DNA of 64,000 nt from UBA11740 sp035635855 (lineage in GTDB: Bacteria > Acidobacteriota > Blastocatellia > Pyrinomonadales > Pyrinomonadaceae), in assembly GCA_035635855.1 (NCBI GenBank), contig DASQAF010000040.1, positions 310,001-374,000 on the forward strand, written 5' to 3'. A program made the position numbers and the translations under genes. The notes below the pieces were generated by a model. It was not told where the DNA came from. It did no database searches and was given only the letters and a program-made list of their open reading frames with translations. Below, one piece after another: positions 7,585 to 15,530 of this stretch. Every line of letters starts with the position of its first letter. Position 1 is the stretch's first letter.

Positions 7585-7834
7585 TTCCACCTCCGACTAG
7601 TTTTGCGAGCACCAGGCAAGTCGCATGTTGCGCGGCTCATTGACAATAACGTTCTGCGAGATTGTGTTCGGGTTGTACTTGATCTGAACCGAGTCTAGCA
7701 AGCAACGTCGTTCAGCGTCAAGCTTTGCGACTGGAGTCAAATGTCACAAAAGCAATCGCTGGGCCATAACCGGATCATTTTCCATTTTCCATTTGATATT
7801 TTTCATTTCCCATTTGTCGCCCCGTTGGTGTCGC

Positions 7835-7930
7835 TTTCATGTGATTTCGTGGACCGTTCGTCATATTACCAAGCTAGCAGGTCATTCACGAAGTCACACG
7901 AACCAGGACCCGAGCAGATCCACGAATGAC
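7835..7930. repeat. 'GATCCACGAA' family palindromic repeat, copy 2
   Basis: Left arm TTTCATGTGATTTCGTGGACCG and right arm CACGAAGTCACACGAACC ... GATCCACGAATGA are inverted, as in the copies at 4275 and 15341. The gap 7585-8000 otherwise shows only AT-rich short direct repeats (units of CATTTTCC at about 7776-7820) and no supportable gene. Confidence 0.55.
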
Positions 7931-8000
7931 CAATGAAAAAGAGAAATGAGAGATAGAAAGTAGTTCTTTTACGGGACTGTAGGCGAAAACCCGTCTCCGC

Positions 8001-9557
8001 CTAACCGGTGTAGCTTTCATCCTGTTCGATCTTCGAAAGCACCCAATCAAATTCGCCCGAAGTGATCTTGCCGCCACAGAATTCGCAAATGCCTGTGGCG
8101 TTGACTTTCAGAGGAGCACCGCAGTTCGGGCAATTCAAATCGGCGCGCGCCGGAACGGGCTTGGCCTTGCTGTAACGAACGAACGTCCAGTACTCGCTCC
8201 ACTGACGGAGGTTCTTGTTCGAACCCGCGACCACGCGACCATTCTTGTCGATCGTGTAGTCATAACCCTGCGCGAAGATCCGCAGCGTGATCGCGTTATA
8301 GAATGCGTCGACTTTGACCTTCACCGGCTGCATGGCAGTGATCTGGCATTGGTCGAGCGCGTTGCGCAGACCCTGCCGCTGGTAAGCGTCAATCCAGTAG
8401 CGATGCATTTGAAAGATATTGTCCGTCTCGTGCGGACGGGCGCGTTCCCAATTCAGCATTGACCAGGCGGCCTGCAGCTCGCTAAAGATCAGCCGCGCGC
8501 GCGCTTGAAAATCGGCCCAGGTAAACGACGGATTGTTTTGTTCAAAGACCGCGCGCACTGCGGGAAAATTGGGCTGCGTAATAGTGGGATTGAGCGTTCC
8601 CATTTCCGGCACGTTGGAAGTCAACAGCGGTCCCTTCGCTTCGCGACTGAGCGTGGCGATGCTGCGGACGTACCATTGAAATTCGCCGCTGTCGATCTTT
8701 GTGCCGCAGAACGCGCAGGCGCCGGCGGTGTCTTTCTGCAGGGCCGCGCCGCAACGGGGACAATGCAGCGCCGTCGCCTGCTCCGGCGTAGGCGACAACA
8801 CGTCGCGTTTGCGTTCCAACTCCCAGCGCTCGCGGACGTAGTAGCTCATCTCGCCACGCGCGTCGCCTTCACGCGGAGTGAATTCCGTGTAGTTGGCGTC
8901 AAACTCAATGCTGATTCTCACCGTGGGGGTGTCCAGCCCGCGGACGGCTACGACCTGCATCGCGCCGACGATAATTCCTTCAACTGCTTTCAGGTTGGGC
9001 GGATTCAGTTGCAATAGAGATGCGCGCGCCTGTTCGCTCAGGTAAGGCGAAAGCTCATCCAGCGCCTTTGGACCGCGCCCGCGGGCGTTGTGGGCCCGCC
9101 CATAAAGCGCATAGCAAAAGTCCGTGAAGATGATTTCCGAAAAGTTCGGATCAAAGCGGCGCAATTGATTGAACGCGCGTTGAAAGCCCTGCTGTTGCGC
9201 CGAGGCAACCGGGTCGGGCGCGCTGATATTTGTAGAGGCAAAGCTCACCGGCTTGGTCGACGATCGCGCGAACCAATAGACAACGGCTCCGATGACAATG
9301 ATGTCTACGGGAATACCAATCACCGGATGTTCGAAGGTCAGCCAAATCAACAACCGCACGACCAGATAGACGAGGGCCCCGGCCCCGCCGCCACCTCCGC
9401 CGCCACCACTACCGCCACCACCGCCATATCCCTGCCCGCCACCGACCCGCGCGAATGCGTCACTTGCCATCAGCACGCCGCCAATAACTATGAGGAACGC
9501 AAACAGGATTCGCCCCTTCAATCGGCAATTGGCAATCGGCAATCGGAAATGCGTCAT
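8001..9557 (-). CDS. Membrane protein with two Tim44-like domains and two zinc ribbons
   Basis: A 518-residue protein. A hydrophobic N-terminus (about 15-33) precedes a glycine-only-type linker (about 38-60). Two membrane segments follow (LVYLVVRLLIWLTF, VDIIVIGAVVYWF), and then the architecture repeats. A Tim44-like domain (about 120-255) ends in a zinc ribbon (CPRC...CAFC, near 265-285), and a second Tim44-like domain (about 325-470) ends in another (CPNC...CEFC, near 482-502). Tim44-like domains bind membranes or hold partner proteins. The ATG overlaps the TPM-gene stop as ATGA, so the two are coupled. The first codons lie in a GATTGCC-type short tandem repeat. Substrate unknown. Confidence 0.7.
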   Translation of the reverse strand: MTHFRLPIANCRLKGRILFAFLIVIGGVLMASDAFARVGGGQGYGGGGGSGGGGGGGGAGALVYLVVRLLIWLTFEHPVIGIPVDIIVIGAVVYWFARSSTKPVSFASTNISAPDPVASAQQQGFQRAFNQLRRFDPNFSEIIFTDFCYALYGRAHNARGRGPKALDELSPYLSEQARASLLQLNPPNLKAVEGIIVGAMQVVAVRGLDTPTVRISIEFDANYTEFTPREGDARGEMSYYVRERWELERKRDVLSPTPEQATALHCPRCGAALQKDTAGACAFCGTKIDSGEFQWYVRSIATLSREAKGPLLTSNVPEMGTLNPTITQPNFPAVRAVFEQNNPSFTWADFQARARLIFSELQAAWSMLNWERARPHETDNIFQMHRYWIDAYQRQGLRNALDQCQITAMQPVKVKVDAFYNAITLRIFAQGYDYTIDKNGRVVAGSNKNLRQWSEYWTFVRYSKAKPVPARADLNCPNCGAPLKVNATGICEFCGGKITSGEFDWVLSKIEQDESYTG

Positions 9558-10183
9558 TTCAGTTCGATTCGCGGGCCATCAGCTAACTCGTTGGGATTCT
9601 CGCCAGTGGGTGCGAGATGTTCTGCCAGCAGATTTCCGACGTCCCGTAGAGCCTTGATCAGAGTTTCAGGATCCGGCTGTCGGGCAATCTTCTTTAGCTC
9701 ATATACGGCGTTGTTCCACTTCAACGGGGGCACGGCCTTCAAGACGCCGCGGTCGGCAAATACTTCCAAACGCCGTTCGAGCAGCGACAGATAAATCAGC
9801 AATCCATTCTCAGCCAGGGTATTCGCGATGCCTGCTTCGTAGAACATGGCCGCAGCCCCGGTCCGTGCTGCCTGGGCGCGAAACTTCCTTGTGGTCAGCA
9901 ACCTCCTAATCCAGTCGCCCCGCGAAGAAACGAACCCGCCGGCCACAAACAGCGCCAACACATCGAACGGAATCCAAAAGACGTGAAAGTTAAAAGGTGA
10001 GAACAGGACAAAGAGCAAACCAACGAAGGCCACTAGTGCTCCGAACAAATAGTCAGCATGGCGGTAGCTACCGGACCGCCCGCGCACCACGATGACGAGC
10101 TCAGCGTCCGTGCATTTCTCGATATCGCGGATGGCTTTGGCCAATGCTGTGCTGGCCGTCTGATCGAATTTTTTGCGGCTCAT
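9554..10183 (-). CDS. TPM-domain (YgcG/DUF477-like) membrane protein
   Basis: About 209 residues: an N-terminal TPM-type start (AIRDIEKCTDAELVIVVRGRSGSY), then two hydrophobic segments (LFGALVAFVGLLFVLF and FDVLALFVAGGFV). A soluble part follows with the TPM-like GLLIYLSLLERRLEVFADRGV. TPM-domain proteins are linked to membrane protein quality control (photosystem II repair in plants); bacterial members are little known. The frame opens at 10216, but ATG 10183 starts at the usual position before the domain. It overlaps the downstream Tim44/zinc-ribbon gene, suggesting a two-protein membrane complex. Confidence 0.7.
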   Translation of the reverse strand: MSRKKFDQTASTALAKAIRDIEKCTDAELVIVVRGRSGSYRHADYLFGALVAFVGLLFVLFSPFNFHVFWIPFDVLALFVAGGFVSSRGDWIRRLLTTRKFRAQAARTGAAAMFYEAGIANTLAENGLLIYLSLLERRLEVFADRGVLKAVPPLKWNNAVYELKKIARQPDPETLIKALRDVGNLLAEHLAPTGENPNELADGPRIELK

Positions 10184-10257
10184 CACTTGAAGAATGGCAA
10201 GTCTAACACAAGCCACAGGTACACAAAGAAAGAGTCCATTGGAACTGAACGCGAAAT

Positions 10258-10315
10258 GCTATGCAGCTTTCTGTGTGTCTGTGGTTTCTCTGTGTCTCTG
10301 CGTCTCTGTGGCGAA
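10258..10315. repeat. Partial 'CTCTGCG/TCTCTGTGG' repeat
   Basis: A pyrimidine-rich run of TCTGTG-type units resembling one half of the CCGCAGAGG palindromic family. It sits between the TPM gene and the STAS operon terminator. Confidence 0.35.
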
Positions 10316-10330
10316 AAAAGTTTCAAACAT

Positions 10331-10363
10331 GCAAACGGCCCAGCAGATTTACTGGGCCGTTGC
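10331..10363 (-). terminator. Hairpin after the STAS operon
   Basis: A perfect 10-bp stem (10334-10343 with 10352-10361, AACGGCCCAG/CTGGGCCGTT) and an 8-base loop, 45 bp past the last STAS stop. The following minus-strand sequence is only loosely T-rich, so it may be a weak terminator. Confidence 0.45.
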
Positions 10364-10405
10364 CAAACCGGACACATCAGGGTGACTTTCCTATTCACGA
10401 AACAG

Positions 10406-10753
10406 CTAATTAAAGCTGCTCAGCGCCTCAGGTTCGTTCTCGTAAACATCGAACACGGTGAGCAGCTTAGTGATCACCAGCAGGTCCTGAACCTTATCAG
10501 TGAGATTCAATAGTTTCATTTGCCCGCCGCCGCGACCGACGGTTGTGTAATTGGCAATCAACTCGCCGATGCCGCCCGAGTCGATGTATTTCACGCCCGC
10601 CAGATTCAGCAAAATCTTTTTGTTGCCACCGGCAACCAAACTTCGGATCGCCCCGCGCAATGCGGTGGCACTGTCGCCCATGCGAACCTGGCCGTCCAGA
10701 TCCAAGATTGACACATCACCGGCCTGGCGCTGCTTGATGTTTAGTTCGGCCAT
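10406..10753 (-). CDS. STAS-domain anti-sigma factor antagonist-type protein, second copy
   Basis: A single STAS domain of 115 residues. The switch motif reads YIDSGGIGEL. The serine following Asp, equivalent to the phosphorylated serine of SpoIIAA, is kept, and the next position is Gly rather than Ser. It is clearly a duplicate of the upstream STAS gene: both open MAELNI(K/R)(Q/E)RQAGD and share most core residues. In partner-switching systems such proteins bind the anti-sigma kinase unless phosphorylated. It is last in a three-gene minus-strand operon, 62 bp after its sister. Confidence 0.8.
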   Translation of the reverse strand: MAELNIKQRQAGDVSILDLDGQVRMGDSATALRGAIRSLVAGGNKKILLNLAGVKYIDSGGIGELIANYTTVGRGGGQMKLLNLTDKVQDLLVITKLLTVFDVYENEPEALSSFN

Positions 10754-10815
10754 TGCTGAAACCCTCCTGGTTTACCGTACGTCAAAAGTTTCTGCCTGGT
10801 TTCGAAGCTTTTGGG

Positions 10816-11163
10816 CTATTTGAAATTACTGAGCGCGTCAGCTTCCGTTTCGTACGCGTCAAAGACCGTCAACAACTTGGTGATCGTCAGCAAGTCGCGC
10901 AGCTTTTCTGTCAGGCTGAGCAGCTTGAGCTGTCCTTCCTGATTCTTGATCGCAGTGTAACTGGATACCAGCTCTCCGATCCCGCTGGAATCGATATAGC
11001 CAACACCTGCCAGATTGAGCAGAATGTTTTTCTTTCCTTCTTCCAGCAAGCGACGAATGGCGCTGCGTAAGGCAACGCTGCCTTCGCCTATGGTAATCCG
11101 GCCGTCCATGTCCAGGACGGTGATGTCGCCGGCTTGTCGCTCGCGGATATTAAGTTCTGCCAT
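10816..11163 (-). CDS. STAS-domain anti-sigma factor antagonist-type protein, first copy
   Basis: A 115-residue single-domain STAS protein with YIDSSGIGEL, the standard phosphoacceptor motif. It lies 25 bp after the gene for an anti-sigma-type kinase (11189-11602) and before its own duplicate. The set looks like a partner-switching module in which the kinase phosphorylates the STAS proteins and unphosphorylated STAS sequesters the kinase. No sigma factor or PP2C phosphatase gene is next to it, so the target must lie elsewhere. Confidence 0.8.
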   Translation of the reverse strand: MAELNIRERQAGDITVLDMDGRITIGEGSVALRSAIRRLLEEGKKNILLNLAGVGYIDSSGIGELVSSYTAIKNQEGQLKLLSLTEKLRDLLTITKLLTVFDAYETEADALSNFK

Positions 11164-11188
11164 GATCGAGAGTTCTCCTCTTCCGGGT

Positions 11189-11602
11189 TTAGAACTTCTT
11201 TGTCATTCGCACCGTGGTGCCGCCTTCAGGACGCATTGACCACTGCACCTCATCCATAAAAGTACGCATCAGGAAAATGCCGCGCCCCGAAGTCTTCAGG
11301 ATGTTTGCCGGATCGGTTGGGTCAGGAATGCTGGTTGGATCAAAGCCTTCGCCTTGATCCCTGACCTGGATCTCCAACTCGTGTCCCAGACAATTAAGCG
11401 TCACCTCAACCGTCTTTGCTTCGTCTTCTTTATTACCGTGCACCATAGCGTTAGTGATCGCTTCGCGCACGGCCATGTCAATTCCGAAAGCTGCTGCTTC
11501 TCCGACCCCGCAACTCTGAATGAAATCTGTTGCGGCGGCAGCGCCGTCTGCAACAGCCTCGATGTGGCTGGGCAAAACGAGTCGAGTCGTTTGTTCGGTC
11601 AC
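11189..11602 (-). CDS. Anti-sigma-type serine kinase (RsbW/SpoIIAB-like, HATPase_c)
   Basis: A 137-residue GHKL ATPase domain. The N box AVREAITNAMVHGNKED, the G1 motif VRDQGEGFDP and the G2 motif GRGIFLMRTFMDEV are complete, so ATP binding and kinase activity are expected. Members bind a sigma factor or other target and phosphorylate a STAS partner, two of which follow in the same operon. The start is a GTG at 11602 with an AGAAAGG purine run upstream. The upstream gene aroA is divergent. Confidence 0.85.
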   Translation of the reverse strand: MTEQTTRLVLPSHIEAVADGAAAATDFIQSCGVGEAAAFGIDMAVREAITNAMVHGNKEDEAKTVEVTLNCLGHELEIQVRDQGEGFDPTSIPDPTDPANILKTSGRGIFLMRTFMDEVQWSMRPEGGTTVRMTKKF

Positions 11603-11801
11603 AAAGGCGCGGCCTTTCTCGCCGGGAATCGCGGTTCGGCTGCTGCTTATAATAGCTTAACGGAAGACGGACGTGTAACACGCTCGCTGGTCGTGTGTCA
11701 AGAAGTCGCGTTCAGAGTGCGCGCTCTTGCGTACAGCAGTTCAGGCCCCGGAGGGGAATTGCGGAATTCTGAACTTCTCGACGCCACTTCCTGAGGTTAA
11801 G

Positions 11802-13136
11802 ATGCTCTTCGTGATCATTAAGCCGGCCAAACGGATGCGCGGGTCGCTGGTATTGCCCGGCGACAAATCCATCTCTCATCGCGCGGCGATCATGGCCGCG
11901 CTAGCAGAAGGCAAATCGCGGCTTCAGAACTATTCGACGAGCGCCGACTGCTCTGCAACTCTCTCTTGTTTACAGCAGCTCGGCGTGCGCATCGAACCCA
12001 CGGGCAAGGACGTACTGATTGACGGGTCCGGTGCTGATGGTTTGTTTGCGCCGGAGACGGCCCTTGATTGCGGCAATAGTGGCACCACCATGCGTCTGCT
12101 CGCCGGAGTTCTCGGCGGGCAGAGTTTCACGTCAATTATGACTGGAGACGAATCGCTGCGTTCGCGTCCGATGCAAAGAGTCGTTGAGCCCCTCAACATG
12201 ATGGGAGCGCACGTCTCTTCGCAAGCGGGACGCGCGCCACTGCTGATAGAGGGCCGCCGTCCATTGCAGGCGATCGAATATGAATTACTGTTGGCCAGCG
12301 CGCAGGTCAAGTCTTGTATTCTGCTGGCCGGACTGTGCGCAGATGGACGAACTGAAGTTATTGAGAACGAAGTAACCCGCGATCATACTGAGCGAATGCT
12401 GCGCTGGTTCGATGTTCCGATTGAAACGGGCGCGGCCGAACGTGAAGGCGTGAACGCGAGGTTTGCCGCGGTTCAAGGCCCGGCGCGATTCAAGGCGCGG
12501 GACGTTTTGATTCCCGGCGATGTCTCTTCGGCGGCATATTTCATTGCCGCGTCAGCGTTGCTGCCAGGTTCGTATCTGGAAGTCAGAGACGTGGGCGTGA
12601 ATCCAACCCGCGTAAGGTTTTTGCAGCAGTTGCGCGCGCTCGGTCTGGACGTAACCGTTACCGACTCGAAAGAGGAAAGCAATGAACCGATCGGGACGGT
12701 GCGCGTTCGGGGTTTGGACGCGCCGCGACCGTCTCGCGATCCTGAAGCGCCGTACAAGCTGGCAGGCTTGATAATCCCTCAGTTGATTGACGAACTGCCG
12801 CTCCTGGCGGTCGTCGGTTCGCAGATCGAAGGCGGAATAGAAATCCGTGACGCCAGGGAGCTGCGCGTAAAGGAATCGGATCGGATCGCGACCACGGCGA
12901 TGAATCTTCGGGCCATGGGCGCAGAAGTTGAAGAGTTCGACGATGGTCTGCGTGTCGATGGCCCGACGCGCCTGCAGGGAGCGAGGATCGATCCGCGCGG
13001 CGATCATCGAATTGCGATGGCGTTTTCCGTCGCCGGATTATTTGCGAAAGGTGAAACTGAAATCGAAGACGCTGGTTGCGTGGCAATATCGTTTCCTGAG
13101 TTTTTTGAATTACTCGAATCCGTAGTTGAGCGATGA
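11802..13136 (+). CDS. aroA: 3-phosphoshikimate 1-carboxyvinyltransferase (EPSP synthase)
   Basis: Sixth step of the shikimate pathway: shikimate 3-phosphate plus phosphoenolpyruvate to EPSP. Family signatures are plain: PGDKSISHRA near the N-terminus, LDCGNSGTTMRLLAG, SLRSRPM, ASAQVKSCILLAGL, PGDVSSAAYF and the C-terminal RVKESDRI and DHRIAMAF. The GTG/ATG choice is settled by GAGG six bases before ATG 11802, giving 444 residues; the frame opens earlier at 11727 without support. aroK follows on the same strand, 130 bp on. Confidence 0.95.
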   Translation: MLFVIIKPAKRMRGSLVLPGDKSISHRAAIMAALAEGKSRLQNYSTSADCSATLSCLQQLGVRIEPTGKDVLIDGSGADGLFAPETALDCGNSGTTMRLLAGVLGGQSFTSIMTGDESLRSRPMQRVVEPLNMMGAHVSSQAGRAPLLIEGRRPLQAIEYELLLASAQVKSCILLAGLCADGRTEVIENEVTRDHTERMLRWFDVPIETGAAEREGVNARFAAVQGPARFKARDVLIPGDVSSAAYFIAASALLPGSYLEVRDVGVNPTRVRFLQQLRALGLDVTVTDSKEESNEPIGTVRVRGLDAPRPSRDPEAPYKLAGLIIPQLIDELPLLAVVGSQIEGGIEIRDARELRVKESDRIATTAMNLRAMGAEVEEFDDGLRVDGPTRLQGARIDPRGDHRIAMAFSVAGLFAKGETEIEDAGCVAISFPEFFELLESVVER

Positions 13137-13166
13137 CCCCGTGAAATCTGTTTGCGGCTCTGGCGC

Positions 13167-13262
13167 CTGATGTGCGGAAAGGCGATGCCTTTCCGACAGA
13201 CCCCAAGGTTAGATTTCGGCGAGGCTGTCCCTCGCCGGGCGGGCCGGATGCCCCGCGCTCCT
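13167..13262. repeat. Palindromic element between aroA and aroK
   Basis: Two clean hairpins: CGGAAAGGC/GCCTTTCCG (13175-13183 with 13187-13195) and GGCGAGG/CCTCGCC (13219-13225 with 13230-13236). They lie in the stretch just ahead of the aroK ATG. This stretch is open in the aroK frame but is repeat sequence, so I did not use the earlier start at 13172. Confidence 0.5.
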
Positions 13263-13264
13263 TT

Positions 13265-13768
13265 ATGAATCGTCGTCGCATCGTCATCGTTGGTTTCATG
13301 GGCAGCGGTAAGACCACCGTCGCTGAGGCTCTCGCGCGTCAACTCGGATGCCAGGCTATTGATCTCGATTCATTCATTGCCGAACGCGCAGGCCGCTCAC
13401 CCGCTGAAATCATCGCCCAGGACGGCGAGCCGGCATTTCGTCAAATCGAAACCGACGCATTGCTTGAAGTTTTAGAAAAGAAGGCGGTCCGGGTGATCGC
13501 CCTCGGCGGCGGGGCGTGGACGATTGCAGCCAATCGCGCGATGGTCGCGAAGCATGATTGCTTGAGCGTCTGGCTCGATGCGCCGTTTGAATTATGCTGG
13601 GAGAGAATCATTTCGGGGAAAGCTGTTCGGCCACTTGCGCCTGATCGCGCTACCGCAGCGAGGCTTCACGACGATCGCCGCGCGAGCTACGAACTGAGCG
13701 AACAACATTTGAAAGTTTCCAGCGAGAACTCGGCAAGGTCGCTGGCTGATGAGATCCTGAACGGGTAA
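13265..13768 (+). CDS. aroK: Shikimate kinase
   Basis: Phosphorylates shikimate at the 3-OH, one step before AroA. The 167 residues show the Walker A GFMGSGKTT near the N-terminus, the DLD motif (IDLDSFI) that binds shikimate and Mg, FRQIE, and the GGG(A/G) shikimate-binding loop (ALGGGAW). The lid arginine region RPLAP and DDRRASYE follow. Length is standard. It follows aroA and precedes the RtcB-like gene by 12 bp, so aroA-aroK-rtcB may be co-transcribed. Confidence 0.9.
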   Translation: MNRRRIVIVGFMGSGKTTVAEALARQLGCQAIDLDSFIAERAGRSPAEIIAQDGEPAFRQIETDALLEVLEKKAVRVIALGGGAWTIAANRAMVAKHDCLSVWLDAPFELCWERIISGKAVRPLAPDRATAARLHDDRRASYELSEQHLKVSSENSARSLADEILNG

Positions 13769-13780
13769 CTTGGAATCGAT

Positions 13781-15277
13781 ATGAAACGATCTGACGCTTC
13801 GAAAGTTGAGACCTCGAAGCCTCTCGCCGACGCGCATCGCTGGAAGCACCTGGCGCGCTGGCACGGCGAAGGCTTCTTTGTCTTGAAGACTGAAGACACC
13901 GCGGCTGTGCCGGTCCGTCTGTTCCTCACGCCTTCCCTTCTCGAATCTGCCGAAGACATTCTTTATCGCCAGATCGTCAACGCCACGCGCTTTCCCGGCG
14001 TGAAGATGGTCGTAATCACGCCCGACGTGCATTACGGTTATGGGGTCCCGGTTGGGTGCGTGCTGATCACTGATTATGAAAGCGGCGCAGTGGCGATGGG
14101 CCCGGTCGGCTATGACATTGGCTGCGGCATGATGAGCGCGAAATCCAAAGTGCCAGTCGAAGCCGCAACTCCTGAGAAGCGTCTGCAATTCAATCGCGCG
14201 GTGATGCAGCGAATTGAGATGGGCGCCGGCGGCAAGAGTCATCGGCTGCGTGACCTTTCAGAAAACGAATTCAACAATCTGGTGCGCGGCGGCGCGGAGT
14301 ACTACGTCGCGAAGTATGGCGCCACCTTTGATCGCAGCCGCGCCGAGCGTCACCGCATTCCGGTCGATGATGATTGGGAAATTCCTATCGGCGGCAAAGG
14401 CAAACCAGAACGCGGCAGGCAGCAACTGGGAAGTCTCGGCGGCGGCAATCACTTCATCGAACTACAGCACGAAGTAAGCTCGGGCGAGTTATTCGTTCAA
14501 GTGCACACGGGCAGCCGAGGTTTCGGCCACGGTCTGGCGACAAACTATTTTGAGTTGGCGCGCGCCGAGCGGCATCAAATCAAAGATATCGACCTTGGCT
14601 ATTTCACCCCTGACTCGAAACACTATTCTGATTATCTGAACGCAGTAGCCGCCGGCGGAAACTATGCGATTCTTAATCGCCTGATTATTTTCGAGCAGGT
14701 CGCCGAAGCCTTTCGCGAAACTTTCAATGCCGACCTTGAATTAATCTATGAGATTAGCCACAACCTGGTGCAGAAGGAGTGGCATCCGGAATTCGGCGAT
14801 GTTTGGGTACATCGCAAGGGCGCGACCCGTGCGTTCCCCGCCGGCTATCCGCTTTTGCGCGGCACGATGTGGGAAGATACCGGCCATCCGATTTTGATTC
14901 CCGGCAGCAACAAAGATTTCAGTTACATCCTGCGTCCTTTACCTGGGGCCGTGAAGAGCGGCTTCTCAGTCAACCACGGAGCGGGCCGGCGTATGTCGCG
15001 GTCCCAGGCTGCTCGTACTTTGTCACAGCGAAAGATTGACGACGAGTATGCCGAGGCAGGCATCCTGGTCAACACCAACGGCCGTGTTCCTATCGACGAG
15101 TCCGCGCAGTGCTACAAATCCTCTGAGGAAGTAGTAAAGGCGGTCCTCGATGCCGGCCTGGCCGAGATTCGGCATCAGCTCTGGCCCGTTTCATCTTTGA
15201 AAGGAACCGAGGAAGGCCCGCGCTGGCGAAAGAAGAAAAAGCCGAGACCAAGTAATAGATCGACTGAACATTTTTAA
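13781..15277 (+). CDS. rtcB: RtcB-family RNA ligase
   Basis: RtcB joins RNA 2',3'-cyclic phosphate or 3'-phosphate ends to 5'-OH ends in tRNA splicing and RNA repair, using GTP and Mn. Motifs seen in order: PDVHYGYGVPVG (metal site), GYDIGCGM (including the metal-binding Cys), SLGGGNHFIE, QVHTGSRGFGH, SHNL, VHRKGATRAFPAG, PGS and VNHGAGR, the last holding the His that is guanylylated. At 498 residues it is longer than E. coli RtcB (408) by an N-terminal extension and C-terminal basic tail. No archease or RtcA gene is next to it. Confidence 0.9.
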   Translation: MKRSDASKVETSKPLADAHRWKHLARWHGEGFFVLKTEDTAAVPVRLFLTPSLLESAEDILYRQIVNATRFPGVKMVVITPDVHYGYGVPVGCVLITDYESGAVAMGPVGYDIGCGMMSAKSKVPVEAATPEKRLQFNRAVMQRIEMGAGGKSHRLRDLSENEFNNLVRGGAEYYVAKYGATFDRSRAERHRIPVDDDWEIPIGGKGKPERGRQQLGSLGGGNHFIELQHEVSSGELFVQVHTGSRGFGHGLATNYFELARAERHQIKDIDLGYFTPDSKHYSDYLNAVAAGGNYAILNRLIIFEQVAEAFRETFNADLELIYEISHNLVQKEWHPEFGDVWVHRKGATRAFPAGYPLLRGTMWEDTGHPILIPGSNKDFSYILRPLPGAVKSGFSVNHGAGRRMSRSQAARTLSQRKIDDEYAEAGILVNTNGRVPIDESAQCYKSSEEVVKAVLDAGLAEIRHQLWPVSSLKGTEEGPRWRKKKKPRPSNRSTEHF

Positions 15278-15340
15278 GCTTGCGTTGCTCTGTGATCCTG
15301 GTTCGCGGCTTCTTGTTTTTGGGAAGGCTTCAGCGGTCAT

Positions 15341-15412
15341 AACGATCCACTAAACCACACGAAACAAGGCCAAATCTTCGTGAGACTTCGTGTGATTTCG
15401 TGGATCGCTCTT
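15341..15412. repeat. 'GATCCACGAA' family palindromic repeat, copy 3
   Basis: GATCCACTAAACCACACGAA at the left pairs with TTCGTGTGATTTCGTGGATC at the right with few mismatches, and the outer GCGATCCACGAA matches the copy at 4275. It sits between rtcB and murA. Confidence 0.6.
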
Positions 15413-15530
15413 CTTTGGCTTGCAGCTCGGGCGCGCTGGGTCACTGTGGTGCATTCAGTCTCAGCAGGAATTAACCACGGGGGGAGACAGACCCTTTCGC
15501 CACAGCCGCTTTTCCGCTAATCTTCTTCCC

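Noticed and set aside
8505..9794. Plus-strand ORFs of 170 and 234 residues
   Set aside because: Antisense shadows of the Tim44/zinc-ribbon and TPM genes; their arginine-rich composition is typical of shadow reading in GC-rich DNA.
13172..13264. Longer aroK starting at 13172
   Set aside because: The extra 31 residues are repeat sequence and not part of the shikimate kinase fold.
15420..15530. Longer murA starting at 15420
   Set aside because: The added 37 residues precede the family N-terminus and start inside a repeat-bearing spacer.
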